The translations under genes and the position numbers were made by a program. Source: Isoetes taiwanensis (Eukaryota > Streptophyta > Lycopodiopsida > Isoetales > Isoetaceae). From it: 64,000 bases of DNA. The notes beneath the pieces were generated by a model. That model saw only the letters and a list, made by a program, of their open reading frames with translations, was not told the origin of the DNA and made no database searches. Location of the stretch: NCBI GenBank assembly GCA_021234155.1, contig JAJEKV010000128.1, positions 1,777,736 through 1,841,735 of the forward strand. The letters are read 5' to 3'. Of the stretch, positions 48,711 through 59,932 are shown one piece after another. How positions within the stretch are numbered: position 1 is the stretch's first letter; each line of letters opens with the position of its first letter.

Positions 48711-50557
48711 TATGAAAGCTTATTGTTGGTATGTGTTACTATCATAGTTCCAAACTGCTTGTTAGCATTTTTGTGTATATGCAAGCTGCGTGTTAGCATT
48801 TTATCTTACAAACTTGTTAAATATATTGTTCTCCTGTGGTTATGCTTGGGGCATGAGTAACCCCATAATTAATTCTATCGGGTGGATTGTTACCCACACA
48901 GGTAGAATAGCCATTGATGCTATTATACTCACTGTATTTAGTATGCTCATGTATCAAGTCTAGTCGGCTTTAAATGTTCCAGCTTTGCTCAGCTTTAAGT
49001 GGTAGAGGTGGACCTAGGAAGGTTTTAAAGTAAGACCATTGCCGTGGTCTTCATTGGGTTTAACCATCGAAATATACATAATATTACGTTGCCCTAAAAA
49101 TATGCATTTTTCTGCACTAATGGCCAGTTGCCCTTAGCCGAATTAGGTCCTCCTCTCGATCTTAATGAACGGAGGCCGCAGATTTCTGATTGACCAGAGC
49201 TTGGATGAGTTGGGCTCTGCCCGAAACTTTCTGGCAGATACAATTGAATATGGCAGTGGATTTGATTGTTTTTCCCGGCATGGCATACATCGGTGCTTGG
49301 GACCGGATTTTGGAGGAACGATTTCCCCTTCAAAAAGTGCTAAGCAGAGCTTAGATGAGGTGTTGTTGGATCTCAAGAACAATAAGGAATGCCTGGATCT
49401 GTGGTTTGCATCCGGATCTTATCCATTTGCATTTGGTTTTGTGGCTTCATTTATGGAGCAAAATGCGAGATAATGTGGAGATACATGTGGCTGACTGCTA
49501 AGCCCCTTCAGAATGATTTTTTGGAAGATTTGAGCTGGGCTATGGTGATGGAGGCCAACAAAGATATCTGGAATATGGAGAAACTTCCCATTTCATCCCT
49601 AAAATGATGTGCTTATGTCTAAAATCGAACTTAACCAGGTATGGCAGTAATTTTTCGTAATAAAGATAAATGGTTCTTATTTGAGTTGAGAACGAACCTA
49701 TAAATTAAGGCACAGATAAGCTATTGTTTGCTATACTCTGCTATGGCAGTAATATTAGTTAAGCTATTGTTTGCAATACTCTGCTATGGCAGTATTATTT
49801 GATCAGTGATAATCATGCATTGGCACTTCTATCTTCTTATGGAAATGCAGTATTTATGTAACTGATATACTTACTTTCAAGGATAGATCAGGGATAATAC
49901 ACCCTTTAATTTATGATCGCTATCTGAACCGCATTTCATAAAAGGTTTATTGGCATTATGATCATGGTTATGTCGGCAAATCGGTTGAGTTAGTTCTAAA
50001 TCATTTGCACAAAATAGCTGTATTTTCTTTCTCTATGCTGATTTAATCTTTTGGGCAAAAGGTCTACATTAGGTGGTCGGTTGACAAATAGAAGCCTAAG
50101 GTACCTTTTGGCCCTTGCATCTTTACCCTTCCCGGGCTAATGATATATTGGTTGGTAAATTTGCACGGGCTTCTCCTCTTAATGTATTCCTTTTGTCCTA
50201 TTTGTATTATGTGAGCTTGGAGTTGGCAATTAAAGGTGGACGGATCAAAGAATGATTGTTCTTGAAAAAATAGGAACCAAAAATGGAAGTTAAGACTCAA
50301 TATGGAATTGAGACTTGTTCACATCTTGATGCTTTTACTCTTTATCATGCCGCCAAAGGTACTCTGTTACCATTGGATTTATTTTGGGATATTACATATG
50401 CTCATTTGGCAGCCATATTTTTGGAAATATTTAATCCATGCCATTGACAATAAATGGCCGCTTTGTAAAAACTGATTCTCCCGCTATGTACGCACAATAT
50501 TAGTAGCTTAGATACACATTCTAACTTATGTGTATCTTAGGGCTTTATAGGAGTTCT
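48711..50557. repeat. Segmental repeat X3, part 1
   Basis: Direct copy of X2 with a very short T run at its head. It is interrupted after GGAGTTCT at 50,557 by the copia element and resumes at 56,000. It carries the same 72-codon frame (49,389-49,607), identical in sequence to X2. Confidence 0.85.
50553..50557. repeat. Target site duplication of copia element (left)
   Basis: GTTCT directly precedes the LTR start and is repeated at 56,000-56,004. The uninterrupted copy X2 (47,615-47,625) shows the empty site GGAGTTCTAATAAC, which proves the insertion. Confidence 0.92.
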
Positions 50558-51084
50558 TGATGGAAATTCATGCTAATTCATTAGGAGCAACAGTGTCACC
50601 GCGTGAGCAAACGACTATCTAAGAGTAGTTGGTGATAAGTGATGCCATAAGTCATATCCTAGGGTGTATGGTTTTAATGATACAATGGTTCTATGGTTTT
50701 ACAAGGTTAATATTTTAACCTTAGGGTCGAGCGGGCACGCTTAAATTATTGGAGGCAAGTTCATATTCAAATTATAGAAATCTCCTGTAACAATGGAGAT
50801 CGATCCAGCTAGTCCCTAAGCGGTAGGATCTGGCCAAAGCGGCCGGATCCATGATGAATAAATTAAGAAGCGGGGTGTTGAGTTGGATTCGCAGGACGAA
50901 ATAGTCAGTTCGAGGGAAATCGGGCTTGGGGCTGTCGGGTTCACATAAGGATTGAATATTTCTATTGATTTCTTCTATGGTCATTTGTATAAGTTGCACG
51001 TATTATGTCATTTAAGGATTCATAGATGAATACTTGTGGTATCTAGTTGACATTTCATTAACAAATAAATTCCTACTTCTTCCA
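50558..51084 (+). repeat. Copia 5' LTR
   Basis: Matches 55,478-55,999. The outer parts (AT-rich) are identical. The middle, about 50,720-50,940, differs by many small indels, although the flanks show no such divergence. Confidence 0.92.
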
Positions 51085-51086
51085 TT

Positions 51087-51098
51087 TGGTATCGAGCT
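51087..51098 (+). other. Copia primer binding site
   Basis: TGGTATCGAGCT lies two bases after the LTR end. The expected initiator Met-tRNA complement is TGGTATCAGAGC; the CAG inside it appears here as CG, the same type of change seen between the repeat copies. Confidence 0.8.
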
Positions 51099-51103
51099 AG
51101 AAC

Positions 51104-51960
51104 ATGTCAACTGGGGCTAGGTGCTTCTCTACTAAGTCTTTGTTGAAGTTTTTTTTTAAAGGCAATGGGGGATTTCAAGTATGGAAAGAAAATTAAAGAA
51201 ATCTTGGAGGTTGAAGGCCTGGACATATGTCAATGGGGAAGGTGAAGAAAAGGAACAAGAAGTGAAACAAACAGCAAGAATGAGGATGTTGTCGCACTCT
51301 TTGAGAGTTCGGCTCAAAGGGAAGAGAACAACTAGTTCCATAGAGGTAACTAGTAGTGATGTTCTTCTTTGTTGCTAAATTAGTTGAAGCAAAGAGTATC
51401 ATTCTTGTCAAATTAGGATCTAGCATTGCTCGTTGAAGGTCGAGGAATGAGCCCTCGGGGGCATTTGGAACTATTTGATAAAGACATATGAAAACAAAAC
51501 ATCATCTCAATTTGGATGTCTTTGGATAGAGTTAAGGAACTTAAAGTTCCATGATAATGATGATCTTACCGAAGTTCTTCGGAAACTAGATAATGCGGTG
51601 GCGAGACTTGGAGGATGGTGGCACAAGTATCACTCAAGATTATCAGGTAATGACTATAGCAAGAGCATTCTCTAATTTTGAAAATTTATCTACATTGGTA
51701 AGGAATGTAGCAAAAATAGAGAACATCTTTGGTGATGGTGAAAACAAATTGGAGCAAAAATCATTAACTAGTGGTAATGTAGACCACACTGAAATTCTTT
51801 ATCTTTGGAAAGGAAAACTAAAATTCGGGATAAAAGCAGACTAGGGCCATGTTACATATGCAATCAGTATGGACATTTAAAGAACAATTGTCCAAAAGGG
51901 CTCTCAAGAGAGTAAGTGCTATAATTGCAATGGATTTGGCCACACGGGCAAAGAAACTTT
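51104..51960 (+). pseudogene. Copia gag with CCHC zinc knuckles
   Basis: The ATG at 51,104 opens MSTGARCFSTKSLLKFFF in the usual place after the PBS, but the frame is broken several times. Central gag pieces include LRNLKFHDNDDLTEVLRKLD. Near 51,850 the sequence reads CYICNQYGHLKNNC, a complete CX2CX4HX4C knuckle. A second one (CYNCNGFGHTGKE) follows in another frame with its last Cys replaced. Confidence 0.75.
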
Positions 51961-52194
51961 CAAGCCCAAAGGATTTGAATAGGGGAAGAGGTCGAGGCAC
52001 TGATAATTTCAGAGGAAATTTCGCAAGGGGAAAAGCTCAAAGCTTTAGAGGGAGAGGCAGAGGGAGAAACCCTGCAGTAAACATGGCCAAAAATGTAAAC
52101 ATTGAGGAAGAAGAAATTGAGGGGCGAGAACATGGAGGTATGTCTAAACTACGATATTAGCAAATCTTTATCCATAAGAGATCCGGAATTTAAA

Positions 52195-52449
52195 GATGAT
52201 ATGCTTGTTCTAGATTCAGGAGCTGAAAGATCAGTGATTAAAGAATCTCAAAAACTCAAGGAGAAAGTAATCAAAGGATCCAGCTATGTTCAAATGGGAG
52301 ATGGCAACTTGCAAAAAGTTGAAGTGGGTGGAATTCTTGAGATATTTGATCTATCGAAGAAAACCAATAGACTTAAAAATGTTTTGTGTGTTCCTTCAAT
52401 TATTAGAAATCTGATCTCTATCAGCCAACTTGTTGATCTAAAGCTATAA
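52195..52449 (+). pseudogene. Copia aspartic protease
   Basis: Reads DDMLVLDSGAERSVIKES, with the DSGA active site of copia proteases, then VQMGDGNLQKVEVGGILEIF and NVLCVPSIIRNLISISQL. This is the typical protease-to-GAG-pre-integrase passage (L.NVL.VP....NL.S..QL). The frame is open through the domain and ends at 52,449. Confidence 0.85.
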
Positions 52450-52589
52450 AGTATGTTTTGAGAAAACTCAATGTAACATCTACTTGGATAATACATTGAA
52501 ATTTTTAGCAAAGCAGTGGGGGAAATCTATTTGCTCTCAATAACATAAGATGTGATGGCTCAATTAATGTTGTGACAGCTGCAACATTC

Positions 52590-53270
52590 GAGAAGATGGC
52601 ATGAAAGGCTAGGACACACCAATATAAACAACCTCAAATACATATTAAGCATAACATGATTGTGGCTGAAGAACAAGAAGAAAATGAATTTATTTGTGAA
52701 GGATGCATCTTTGGTAAACACACACGGACTGAAATTTGTTAAATCAAATAAGAGGGGCTAAAAAAGAAATCCTAGAGCTAATACACACTGACCTATGTGG
52801 TCCCTTAAACATTCTGAGTTTATTTGGGAAGAAGTATTTCATTACGTTTATAGACTCCATTTTCTCAAGGAAAACCAAATGCTATCTATTAAGGCATAAG
52901 GATCGGGCATTCTCGGCATATAAGCTATTTGAACAAGAAGTAGAAAGACAAACCGAAAAAAAGGATTAAGTGTGTTAGATCGGCGGAGGTGGGAATTTTT
53001 ATCGGGGAGCATTTAACAATCATTGCGAGGGAACGTGGAATCGGAAGACAATTGACGGGGATTTTACTCCTCGGCCAAAATGGCACGTGAGAAAGGAAGA
53101 ACGAGAACCATCCCTCAATGCGGATTCGATCCATGCTCAAGCAATCAGGTATGCCTAATTTTTACGGAGGGAAAAACAGCTTAAAAACAATTGTACTTTT
53201 GCAAAATAAGTCGCCATCCTAAGTATTCAAGGAAAACTCACGAAGAAGAAATGTGGAATGGAAATATTCC
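52590..53270 (+). pseudogene. Copia GAG-pre-integrase and integrase core
   Basis: RWHERLGHTNINNLKYI and ICEGCIFGKHTRT form the HHCC finger. Then come ELIHTDLCGPLN (first catalytic Asp) and YFITFIDSIFSRKTKCYLLR. The region with the second Asp (RSDGGGNF) follows after a frame break near 52,970. The Glu region (about 53,030-53,190) is badly damaged. Confidence 0.8.
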
Positions 53271-54243
53271 ATCTTATGATATGTTCAAAACCTATGGATG
53301 CTTAGGATATGCACATATTCCTAAGGAATTAAGGAAGAAGCTAGATAATAGAGCCATCAAATGCTACTTGGCAGGATATGATGAACAAACAAAGGGTTAT
53401 AGAATGTATGACCCTGAGAACAAGCAAATTATTATTAGCAGAGATGTGATATTCGATGAGAATGTGGTCTATAAAAACAGACTTAAGATCAAAGAGCCAC
53501 CCTTAAGCAAAGATACCAATTATTCAAGTGATGATTTGCTCAAGTCAAATAGCTTGGATAAGTTTGATGATGATGATGAGCAGGCAACTAAATTTCAGAA
53601 TAATACAAGGGCAGCAAATGCAGACCATGATGATGCTGAGGCACAAATCGAGCAATCAATTCCAAAGGAAGACAACACATATGTTGATCAGCCAGATAAA
53701 TCTGATACTGCAGAGGTTCAGCAGGATAAAAGGAAAAGAAAAACAGAAATAGAAAAACTAAGGGAGACAATGGAGACAATGGAAATAAATTCTGATATGT
53801 ATGGCAGAATGGATCATGGCAGAAGCAGAAGGCTACATAAAGAAGATATAGACATTCATCACATCATGGCAATTCTGGACCCTGATATACCACAGTCATA
53901 TGAGGAAGCAATGAACTCTGAGCATGCAGAACAATGGAAAAATGCTATGATAGAAGAACTTTCAGCATTCAAAAGAACTCAGACTTATGAAGTTGTGCAA
54001 AACCCTGAAAAGAAAAATGTTGTAGGCAGCAAATGGCTATACAAAATCAAAAGAGGCATTAATGGTGAAGAAAAATTCAAGGCAAGGCTGGTGGCACAGG
54101 GGTTTACTCAAAGAAAAGGGATAGATTATGAGGAGACATTTTCTCCTATTGTAAAAATTAACAAGTATCGAATTCTCATGGCATTTGCTAATGCACATAA
54201 TTTGGACATACACCACATGGATGTAAGTCTTTTGCATTCTTGA
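53191..54243 (+). CDS. Copia integrase C-terminus and N-terminal half of RT
   Basis: A 350-codon frame begins inside the integrase tail (FKTYGCLGYAHIPKELRKKL, NRAIKCYLAGYDEQTKGYRM, ending VIFDEN). It passes an acidic linker and enters RT with QWKNAMIEELSAFKRTQTYE, GSKWLYKIKRGINGEEKFKA, RLVAQGFTQRKGIDYEETFS and HHMDV. The frame breaks where the next residues should be the KTAFLNG-type motif. The apparent start codon is not a real translation start; the pol polyprotein would be continuous. Confidence 0.85.
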   Translation: MYFCKISRHPKYSRKTHEEEMWNGNIPSYDMFKTYGCLGYAHIPKELRKKLDNRAIKCYLAGYDEQTKGYRMYDPENKQIIISRDVIFDENVVYKNRLKIKEPPLSKDTNYSSDDLLKSNSLDKFDDDDEQATKFQNNTRAANADHDDAEAQIEQSIPKEDNTYVDQPDKSDTAEVQQDKRKRKTEIEKLRETMETMEINSDMYGRMDHGRSRRLHKEDIDIHHIMAILDPDIPQSYEEAMNSEHAEQWKNAMIEELSAFKRTQTYEVVQNPEKKNVVGSKWLYKIKRGINGEEKFKARLVAQGFTQRKGIDYEETFSPIVKINKYRILMAFANAHNLDIHHMDVSLLHS

Positions 54244-54465
54244 ATGCGTAATTGAATGATGATGTGTACATGAAACAAGCACCGGATTTGAAGTTCAGGG
54301 GAAGGCATGGTATGGAAACTCAATCGTCTTTGTTTATGGTCTCAAAGTGAGTCTCCGAATGTGGTATCAATGTATAGATAAATACCCTACGGAACATGGC
54401 TTCACAAAGTTTTTGAATGATGGGAATTTGTATATACTCAATAAAGGAGATCGGTTTTTGTATCT

Positions 54466-55384
54466 TGGCCTTATATGTTGATGACAACATTCTAGTACCA
54501 AGTAATATCGAAATATTAGAAACCTTTATAAAATGATTCTTACCGACAAATTCAAAATGACAGACCTAGGAGAGATCAAGAAATTCTTAGGCATGGAAGT
54601 ATCAAGGAATAGAGGAGAAAGTACTCTGAAAATATCTCAACAAGGCAATATATCAAGCATGCTTAAAAGGTTTAATATGCTGGACTGTAACATTGCTAGA
54701 ACACCAATTGTTCAAGGCTTGAAACTATCCAGTGATCAAAGTCCAAAAACTCAAGAGGAGCAAATAGAAATGGAAAAGGTTCCATATATGGAATTAATAG
54801 GGTGCTTGTTGTATATATCGAATTGTACGAGACCTGAAATAGCATTCACAGTCAATTTGCTTAGCAGATTCAGTAGTAATCCAGGCAAGCAACATTGGAC
54901 AATAGCAAAAAGAGTTTTGAGATATCTAAAGCATACACTAAACCAGGGCCTGACATTCAACAATAATGATTTAGTGCTCAAGGGATATGCTGATGCTGAT
55001 TGGGGCAGTGACATAGACACAAGGAAGTCAACTTCAGGATTTTGCTTGATGCTAGGAGGAGCTGCCATCACTTGGAAAAGCAAAAAGCAGTCATGTGTTG
55101 CCATGTCAACAGCTGAAGCAGAGTATAATGCTGCTACTCTTGCTGCAAAGGAAATTGCTTGGGTTAGACGGTTACTCAATGAACTAAAGATATTGCAGAA
55201 GTTGCCTACAACACTTTATTCTGATAGTATGAGCTGTATTGCAATTACAAAGAATCCAGTACTGCATCAAAGGACCAAGCATATTGAATTGCATGTTCAT
55301 TTTATTAGAGAACTGGTTGCAAAAGGTGTAGTTGTGATTGAATATATCTCTACACATGAGCAAAGTTGCGGACATTTTAACTAA
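54466..55384 (+). CDS. Copia RT catalytic box and RNase H
   Basis: LYVDDNILVPSN at about 54,469 is the copia YVDD catalytic box. After a stop at 54,533 a 283-codon frame follows: FKMTDLGEIKKFLGMEVSRN, VPYMELIGCLLYISNCTRPE, YADADWGSDIDTRKSTSGFC, STAEAEYNAATLAAKEIAWV, LYSDSMSCIAITKNPVLHQR and TKHIELHVHFIRE. The acidic residues of RNase H (D in ADADW, E in AEAEY, D in YSDS) are all present. The frame ends just before the expected C-terminal DILTK-type residues. Confidence 0.9.
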
Positions 55385-55465
55385 AGGTCTCTCCAGGAAA
55401 TTAAGTTTGAAATTCAAGAATCAATTGGGAATTCAAGATTCGGTGTGAGGAGATGAAGTTAGCAT

Positions 55466-55477
55466 GAAAGGGAAAAT
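55466..55477 (+). other. Copia polypurine tract
   Basis: GAAAGGGAAAAT abuts the 3' LTR, the expected plus-strand primer. Confidence 0.8.
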
Positions 55478-55999
55478 TGATGGAAATTCATGCTAATTCA
55501 TTCGGTGAAACAATGTCAATTTACGAGGAGCAAGCGACTATCTAAGAGTAGTTGGTGATAAGTGATGCCATAAGTCATATCCTAGGGTGTATGGTTTTTA
55601 ATGATACAATGGTTCTATGGTTTTACAAGGTTAATATTTTAACCTTAGGAATAGGAACAACGCACGTTAAATTATTGGAGGCAAGTTCATATTTAAATTA
55701 TAGAAATCTCCGTAACAATGGAGATCGATCCGGCTAGTCCTAAGCGGTAGGATCCGGGCCAAAGCCCGGATCCATGATGAATAAATTAAGAAGCGAGTTC
55801 ACGGGATTCGGTGCAGACGAAATAGGCTGCTTAGAAGCAGGGCAATGGTCGAAGTTCACATAAGGATTGAATATTTCTATTGATTTCTTCTATGGTCATT
55901 TGTATAAGTTGCACGTATTATGTCATTTAAGGATTCATAGATGAATACTTGTGGTATCTAGTTGACATTTCATTAACAAATAAATTCCTACTTCTTTCA
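55478..55999 (+). repeat. Copia 3' LTR
   Basis: Pairs with 50,558-51,084. It is followed by the GTTCT target duplication and the continuation of repeat X3. Confidence 0.92.
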
Positions 56000-56458
56000 G
56001 TTCTAATAACAAGTTAAAGTTTGGCTAAATACCACTTTACAAATTCTGATTTTCTACTGTAAGTACTTCCTTATTTTGTAGAATAGAGACTCTACCGTGT
56101 CAAACATTCCTTTGAACAAACGTTCTTCCTGTATGTTATCACTATATGTCTCTTATGGATTAAACAGGGATAAGGCTGAATGCTTATGGATTAAAATTGA
56201 AATGTATTGATATGTTTTTGAACAAGTAACGCAAATGCTTGCAAAAGTTAAGCATTATATCATGGATTATTTGACCAGTAGGTACAATGACTTTGGAATT
56301 AGGAATCTAATTTGTTTGGTTATATGATAACGTCAATGCTGTACACCAGGAAAGAATGTTACCATCTTGGACTGAAAAGTTCTTGTATGGCCAGATAAGA
56401 CAGCAAAGGGATTGACCAATGCTGATGTTTGTGCTAGGTTTAACTAGTTCAAGCCGGG
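56000..56458. repeat. Segmental repeat X3, part 2
   Basis: Continuation of X3 after the copia insertion. It matches X2 to about 48,075 (TAACTAGTTCAAGCCGG), where a T-tract begins and the two copies part. Confidence 0.85.
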
Positions 56459-57430
56459 TTTTTTTTTTTTTGAAGAATTGTGTCATCAATATATTAAAAG
56501 AATGGTAATGTTACAAAGCAAGTGAGGAGGAAGGAGAACTGCCCCAAAGAGACAGCGATACCTCGACACTCCACAACAAACTCATAGAAAAACTGCAACT
56601 CTACTGCTGTACAAACCAATCATCACCATCTACAACACCTAAGAAGTCCCGCCAAATGGCAAACTTAAACTCTACTAATCCGGGAACACGTAAAGCTTTT
56701 GAAATAGCTTGTACGAAGTCGAGGAATCGAGAGGCCGCAGTCAGCTGAATCCCCGAAGATCCACAACCGCGGCTTCCAAATCAGCCACACCCAACCAAGC
56801 TAATGCCACGGATGCAAGGCTTGCTGCCACAAGGGCGGGCCAAGCACCGGGATACACATGAAGCAAAGAATCTGGCTGGCTAGTCAATGTCACCAAAGCG
56901 AGCCCCGATCCAATCCCGGTGACAAGCAAGGTGAGGGCATAAAACCGGACAATGCTCCACATTCTCCACGATGAAGGCCACAACAAGGGGCGTAGAGGGC
57001 TCACACCGCCTAAACCGACTCACAAGGCCATTCACCACGATCAATGGTTGCACCACCGCCACGGAAGCACCGAACCTTCCGGGGGAAGTGAGCTCCATGT
57101 CCACGTCAAAGCAGAAAGCCATCAAGAACCCTGGGAAGCTGCGAGACCACTTGCCCGGAAAGGCGAGTGTCATGAATAGCCAGCACCCGGTAACAAGACC
57201 GCATAAAACAAGAAGACACAACATCCAGATGAACCTTCCAAACCTGCACCACCACATCATCCTGAGGGACTATATATAGGTATGTGTAGCGGAATACTCC
57301 CCGCCACAGCCTAGTCACTGCCCCTCAGGCGAAAGTGAGCTCGAAAGAACTCCCACGAAGCTAGCTGACCACCCCACAATCCTCCAAGGTGAGCACAACA
57401 GCTCGCCTCCAACGGGCCTGCGTCCGAGCA
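56459..57430 (-). mobile_element. Poly(A)-tailed retroposed block (LINE-like 3' end), minus strand
   Basis: Reading on the minus strand, the block ends TTTTAATATATTGATGACAC, AATTCTTC and a run of 13 A (the T run at 56,459-56,471), like the 3' end of a plant LINE or retroposed transcript. Two overlapping minus-strand frames (56,741-57,004 and 56,880-57,260) are strongly hydrophobic (MLCLLVLCGLVTGCWLFMTL; RFYALTLLVTGIGSGLALV). No RT motifs are seen. The right end and target duplication could not be fixed. Confidence 0.45.
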
Positions 57431-57687
57431 TCATGTGCTGGTCTGCAATGTTTTATTAAAGATTTATGAAAAACAAAGAGGACTACCTGTTGCTTTGTCT
57501 AAGCTGAGTCTGGTTGAGTTTCATATATATCTAATATTATAATGTTTTAGGGTGTGTCGTGAACCACGCCCTAAAAGTTTAACGGCCATGATTTCTTTGA
57601 TTTAAAAGTTGGACGGTCGTGGATGTGATACATGAATTTTGTTAGGGGTCATGTGTGATTTATTCTAGAGTAACGTCAAAGAACGAA

Positions 57688-57809
57688 CAGCAAGGGCAAA
57701 TTAATTTAGGGCCTCGAAGTAGGGCTATGAAAAGACTCCGCTGGGACAGCAAGGGTAAATTAATTTAGGGCCTCGAAGAAGTAGGGCTATGAAGAGACTC
57801 CGCTGGGAC
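57688..57809. repeat. Tandem duplication, about 60 bp
   Basis: CAGCAAGGG(C/T)AAATTAATTT starts both units (57,688 and 57,747). Both end GACTCCGCTGGGAC. The second unit carries an extra AGA. Confidence 0.85.
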
Positions 57810-58298
57810 CAGTCACTAGAACAAGTCTATTGCTAGATTTGGCTTTCAAAAAATCCCGATCTGGCTATGGCGGCAAGCAACAGGCGCTTTTGGTTATGCC
57901 TTCAAATGAAATGCATTCGGAATACATCTTCTTTTTGAACTTTGTCGCTTTGTCAAGGGGATGTTAAGCTTGCGAGTTTGGAACATCCGATTGGGAAAAA
58001 AAAAACTTTGAATCCTTGGTTATGACCAGCTTTGGTTTGGTTCACGATTTACACAGGCCAGTAGAAGCCTAAACTTATGAATTTACACAGGCCAGTTGAA
58101 GCTGAAGTTATAAGGAAGGCATTGATCACAAGAAAGGCATCGTGCTTTTTAATTAAAACCCTAACACAAAAAGCTTCGCCTCTACATGCTGAGCTCAGTC
58201 ATGGCACTTCCAGAGCATTTTCTTCAGCAGCTTCTAAGACTTTTTCCAGCAACCAGAGCTCTGCTATGGAGCTCTGAACAACACTTTTCCAATTTTCT

Positions 58299-58377
58299 TT
58301 CTAGCTCTTTTCTATATGGAGCTCTGAATCATACAAGTCTTGTATGATTCAGAGCTCCATATAGAAAAGAGCTAGAA
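58299..58377. repeat. 39-bp perfect inverted repeat with 1-nt spacer
   Basis: The left arm 58,299-58,337 (starts TTCTAGCTCTTTTCTATATG, ends CATACAAG) and right arm 58,339-58,377 (ends AAGAGCTAGAA) are exact reverse complements around T58,338. A shorter phrase of the arm (ATGGAGCTCTGAA) occurs once more just upstream at about 58,266. It is a snap-back structure with no coding role seen. Confidence 0.93.
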
Positions 58378-58618
58378 GACAGTGGGTCGGCTAGGCAAGG
58401 ATTGCATCGTCTTTCTTTTGTAAGGGCCAAGGTTGCAATCTCAAATTCTATTTGTGGACTATAAACATCTGTAGTTTTGAGCCGGATAAAGTAGCCCCCG
58501 ATGTGATACAAAACCATCTTGGGTCCTCTAAATTTTCAATCCGAAGACTCTAAGCTTTTTACAATGGTTGCCAAGCACTTCAAGCCTTGCATCTCAATGA
58601 TGTTTCGCACCTATATAG

Positions 58619-59530
58619 AAACATGAAATGAGAAAACAGAATTAAGCGAGGTATCACGGTGGTCTTTAAAAGACAAAACCTTGATTACCACGATAATTAG
58701 AAGGCCACCTTGCCCTCATCGTTGGAAGGCTTTATAGTGGGCTTGCATGAACATCTAATACAACTAAAAGGGTTTGAAATGCAAGGGGCTAAAAGGCGTA
58801 GATGGGCGATTCACGAGCTAGTAATAATCACGAGATACACTCTACTATTTGTTATGCGAGCCCATCCCATTCTATAATCTTTGGACAAGCCATTGGACGA
58901 TGTCCCCTAATTGTATTCTTTGTTTGAGCTAGTTCTTCCCAAGGAATCTTAACTCGCCATGTCTATCCAGAGAGAAATGCTTCACGAAGCTTGGAAAGGA
59001 AGTGTTGGGGGCCGTATCTACTCGAGAATATGAGGCGAGAGAAGTCAATTCGGAAGAGAGACCATATCCTGCTTTGTTAACACGAAATGAGAAGCGTAAT
59101 TGCGGAGGTATCGGTGGTCTTTAAAAGACAAAACCTTGATTACCCTCGGGATAATTAGAAGGCTCTGCCTCATCGTTGGAAGACTTTCTGGGTGGGCTTG
59201 CATGAACATCTAATACAACGGAAAAGGGTTTGAAATGCAAGGGGGGGTAAAGGTGTAGATGGGCGATTCTGAGCTAGTAATAATCACGAGATACACTCTC
59301 TAATTTGCAGCAGAGCCCATCCCTCCGCCCCATAATCTTTGGACAAGCCATTGACGATGTCCCCTAATTGTATTCTTCTTTGGGCTGGATTCTTCCCGAG
59401 GGATCTTAACTCGCCATGTCTATCAGAGAGAAATGCTTACTGAAGCTTGGAAAGGAGGTGTTGGGGAGCCGATATGCTTCGAATATGAGAGCAGAGAAGT
59501 CGATTCGAGGAAGAGACCATATCCCTTTGT
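58619..59530. repeat. Tandem duplication, about 460 bp
   Basis: Copy 1 is 58,619-59,079 and copy 2 is 59,080-59,530. Both start AACA(T/C)GAAATGAGAA and share GGTCTTTAAAAGACAAAACC, GCTTGCATGAACATCTAATA and AACTCGCCATGTCTATC. Differences concentrate again in GC-rich words. The shared fragment is not recognised as a gene. Confidence 0.88.
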
Positions 59531-59932
59531 TCTTCGTCTTCCATGTCCAGAATAGAAGAAAGGAATGGCATTGTCCTAACCCTAAAATAACCCTAAAACA
59601 TGATGGCACTATGTTTGCATGCAAAACTACGAAAAATGGCCAAAAAAAAAAGAGGGCTTTTGTCGTGAGCCCTTGGATGTTGGACCATTGAAAAAAAAAG
59701 TAAAATCAACGACTAAGAAATGGTGCACTCTAGATATGCGCATTAGTACATCCATTCGAATCGCCATGAAATCTTAGGAAAACCTTTGTGAAAAGCGTGC
59801 AAAAACACAAAGAAAACCCCCTGTCATTATGCTACATATTGATTCCAGAGGCGCATATATTGATGTGAGGAACATGCTGGCTAAGAAGCTTTTATATTGT
59901 CTTTGATTTTTTATGATTATTTTTCCTTGCAG

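Larger units (their letters stand above)
50558..55999 (+). mobile_element. Ty1/copia LTR retrotransposon (5.44 kb)
   Basis: LTRs (527 and 522 bp) begin TGATGG and end TTCCA or TTTCA. A methionine-tRNA-like PBS follows the 5' LTR, and a purine tract precedes the 3' LTR. Order is gag, protease, integrase, RT, RNase H, which is copia-type. The empty site is preserved in X2. Two long frames (350 and 283 codons) survive. The other frames are broken, often at former CAG or CTG sites. Confidence 0.95.

Noticed and set aside
48206-48799. Minus-strand 197-codon frame
   Set aside because: It overlaps the plus-strand exon-like segment that has matching acceptor and donor sites; no domain is seen and it crosses the head of repeat X3.
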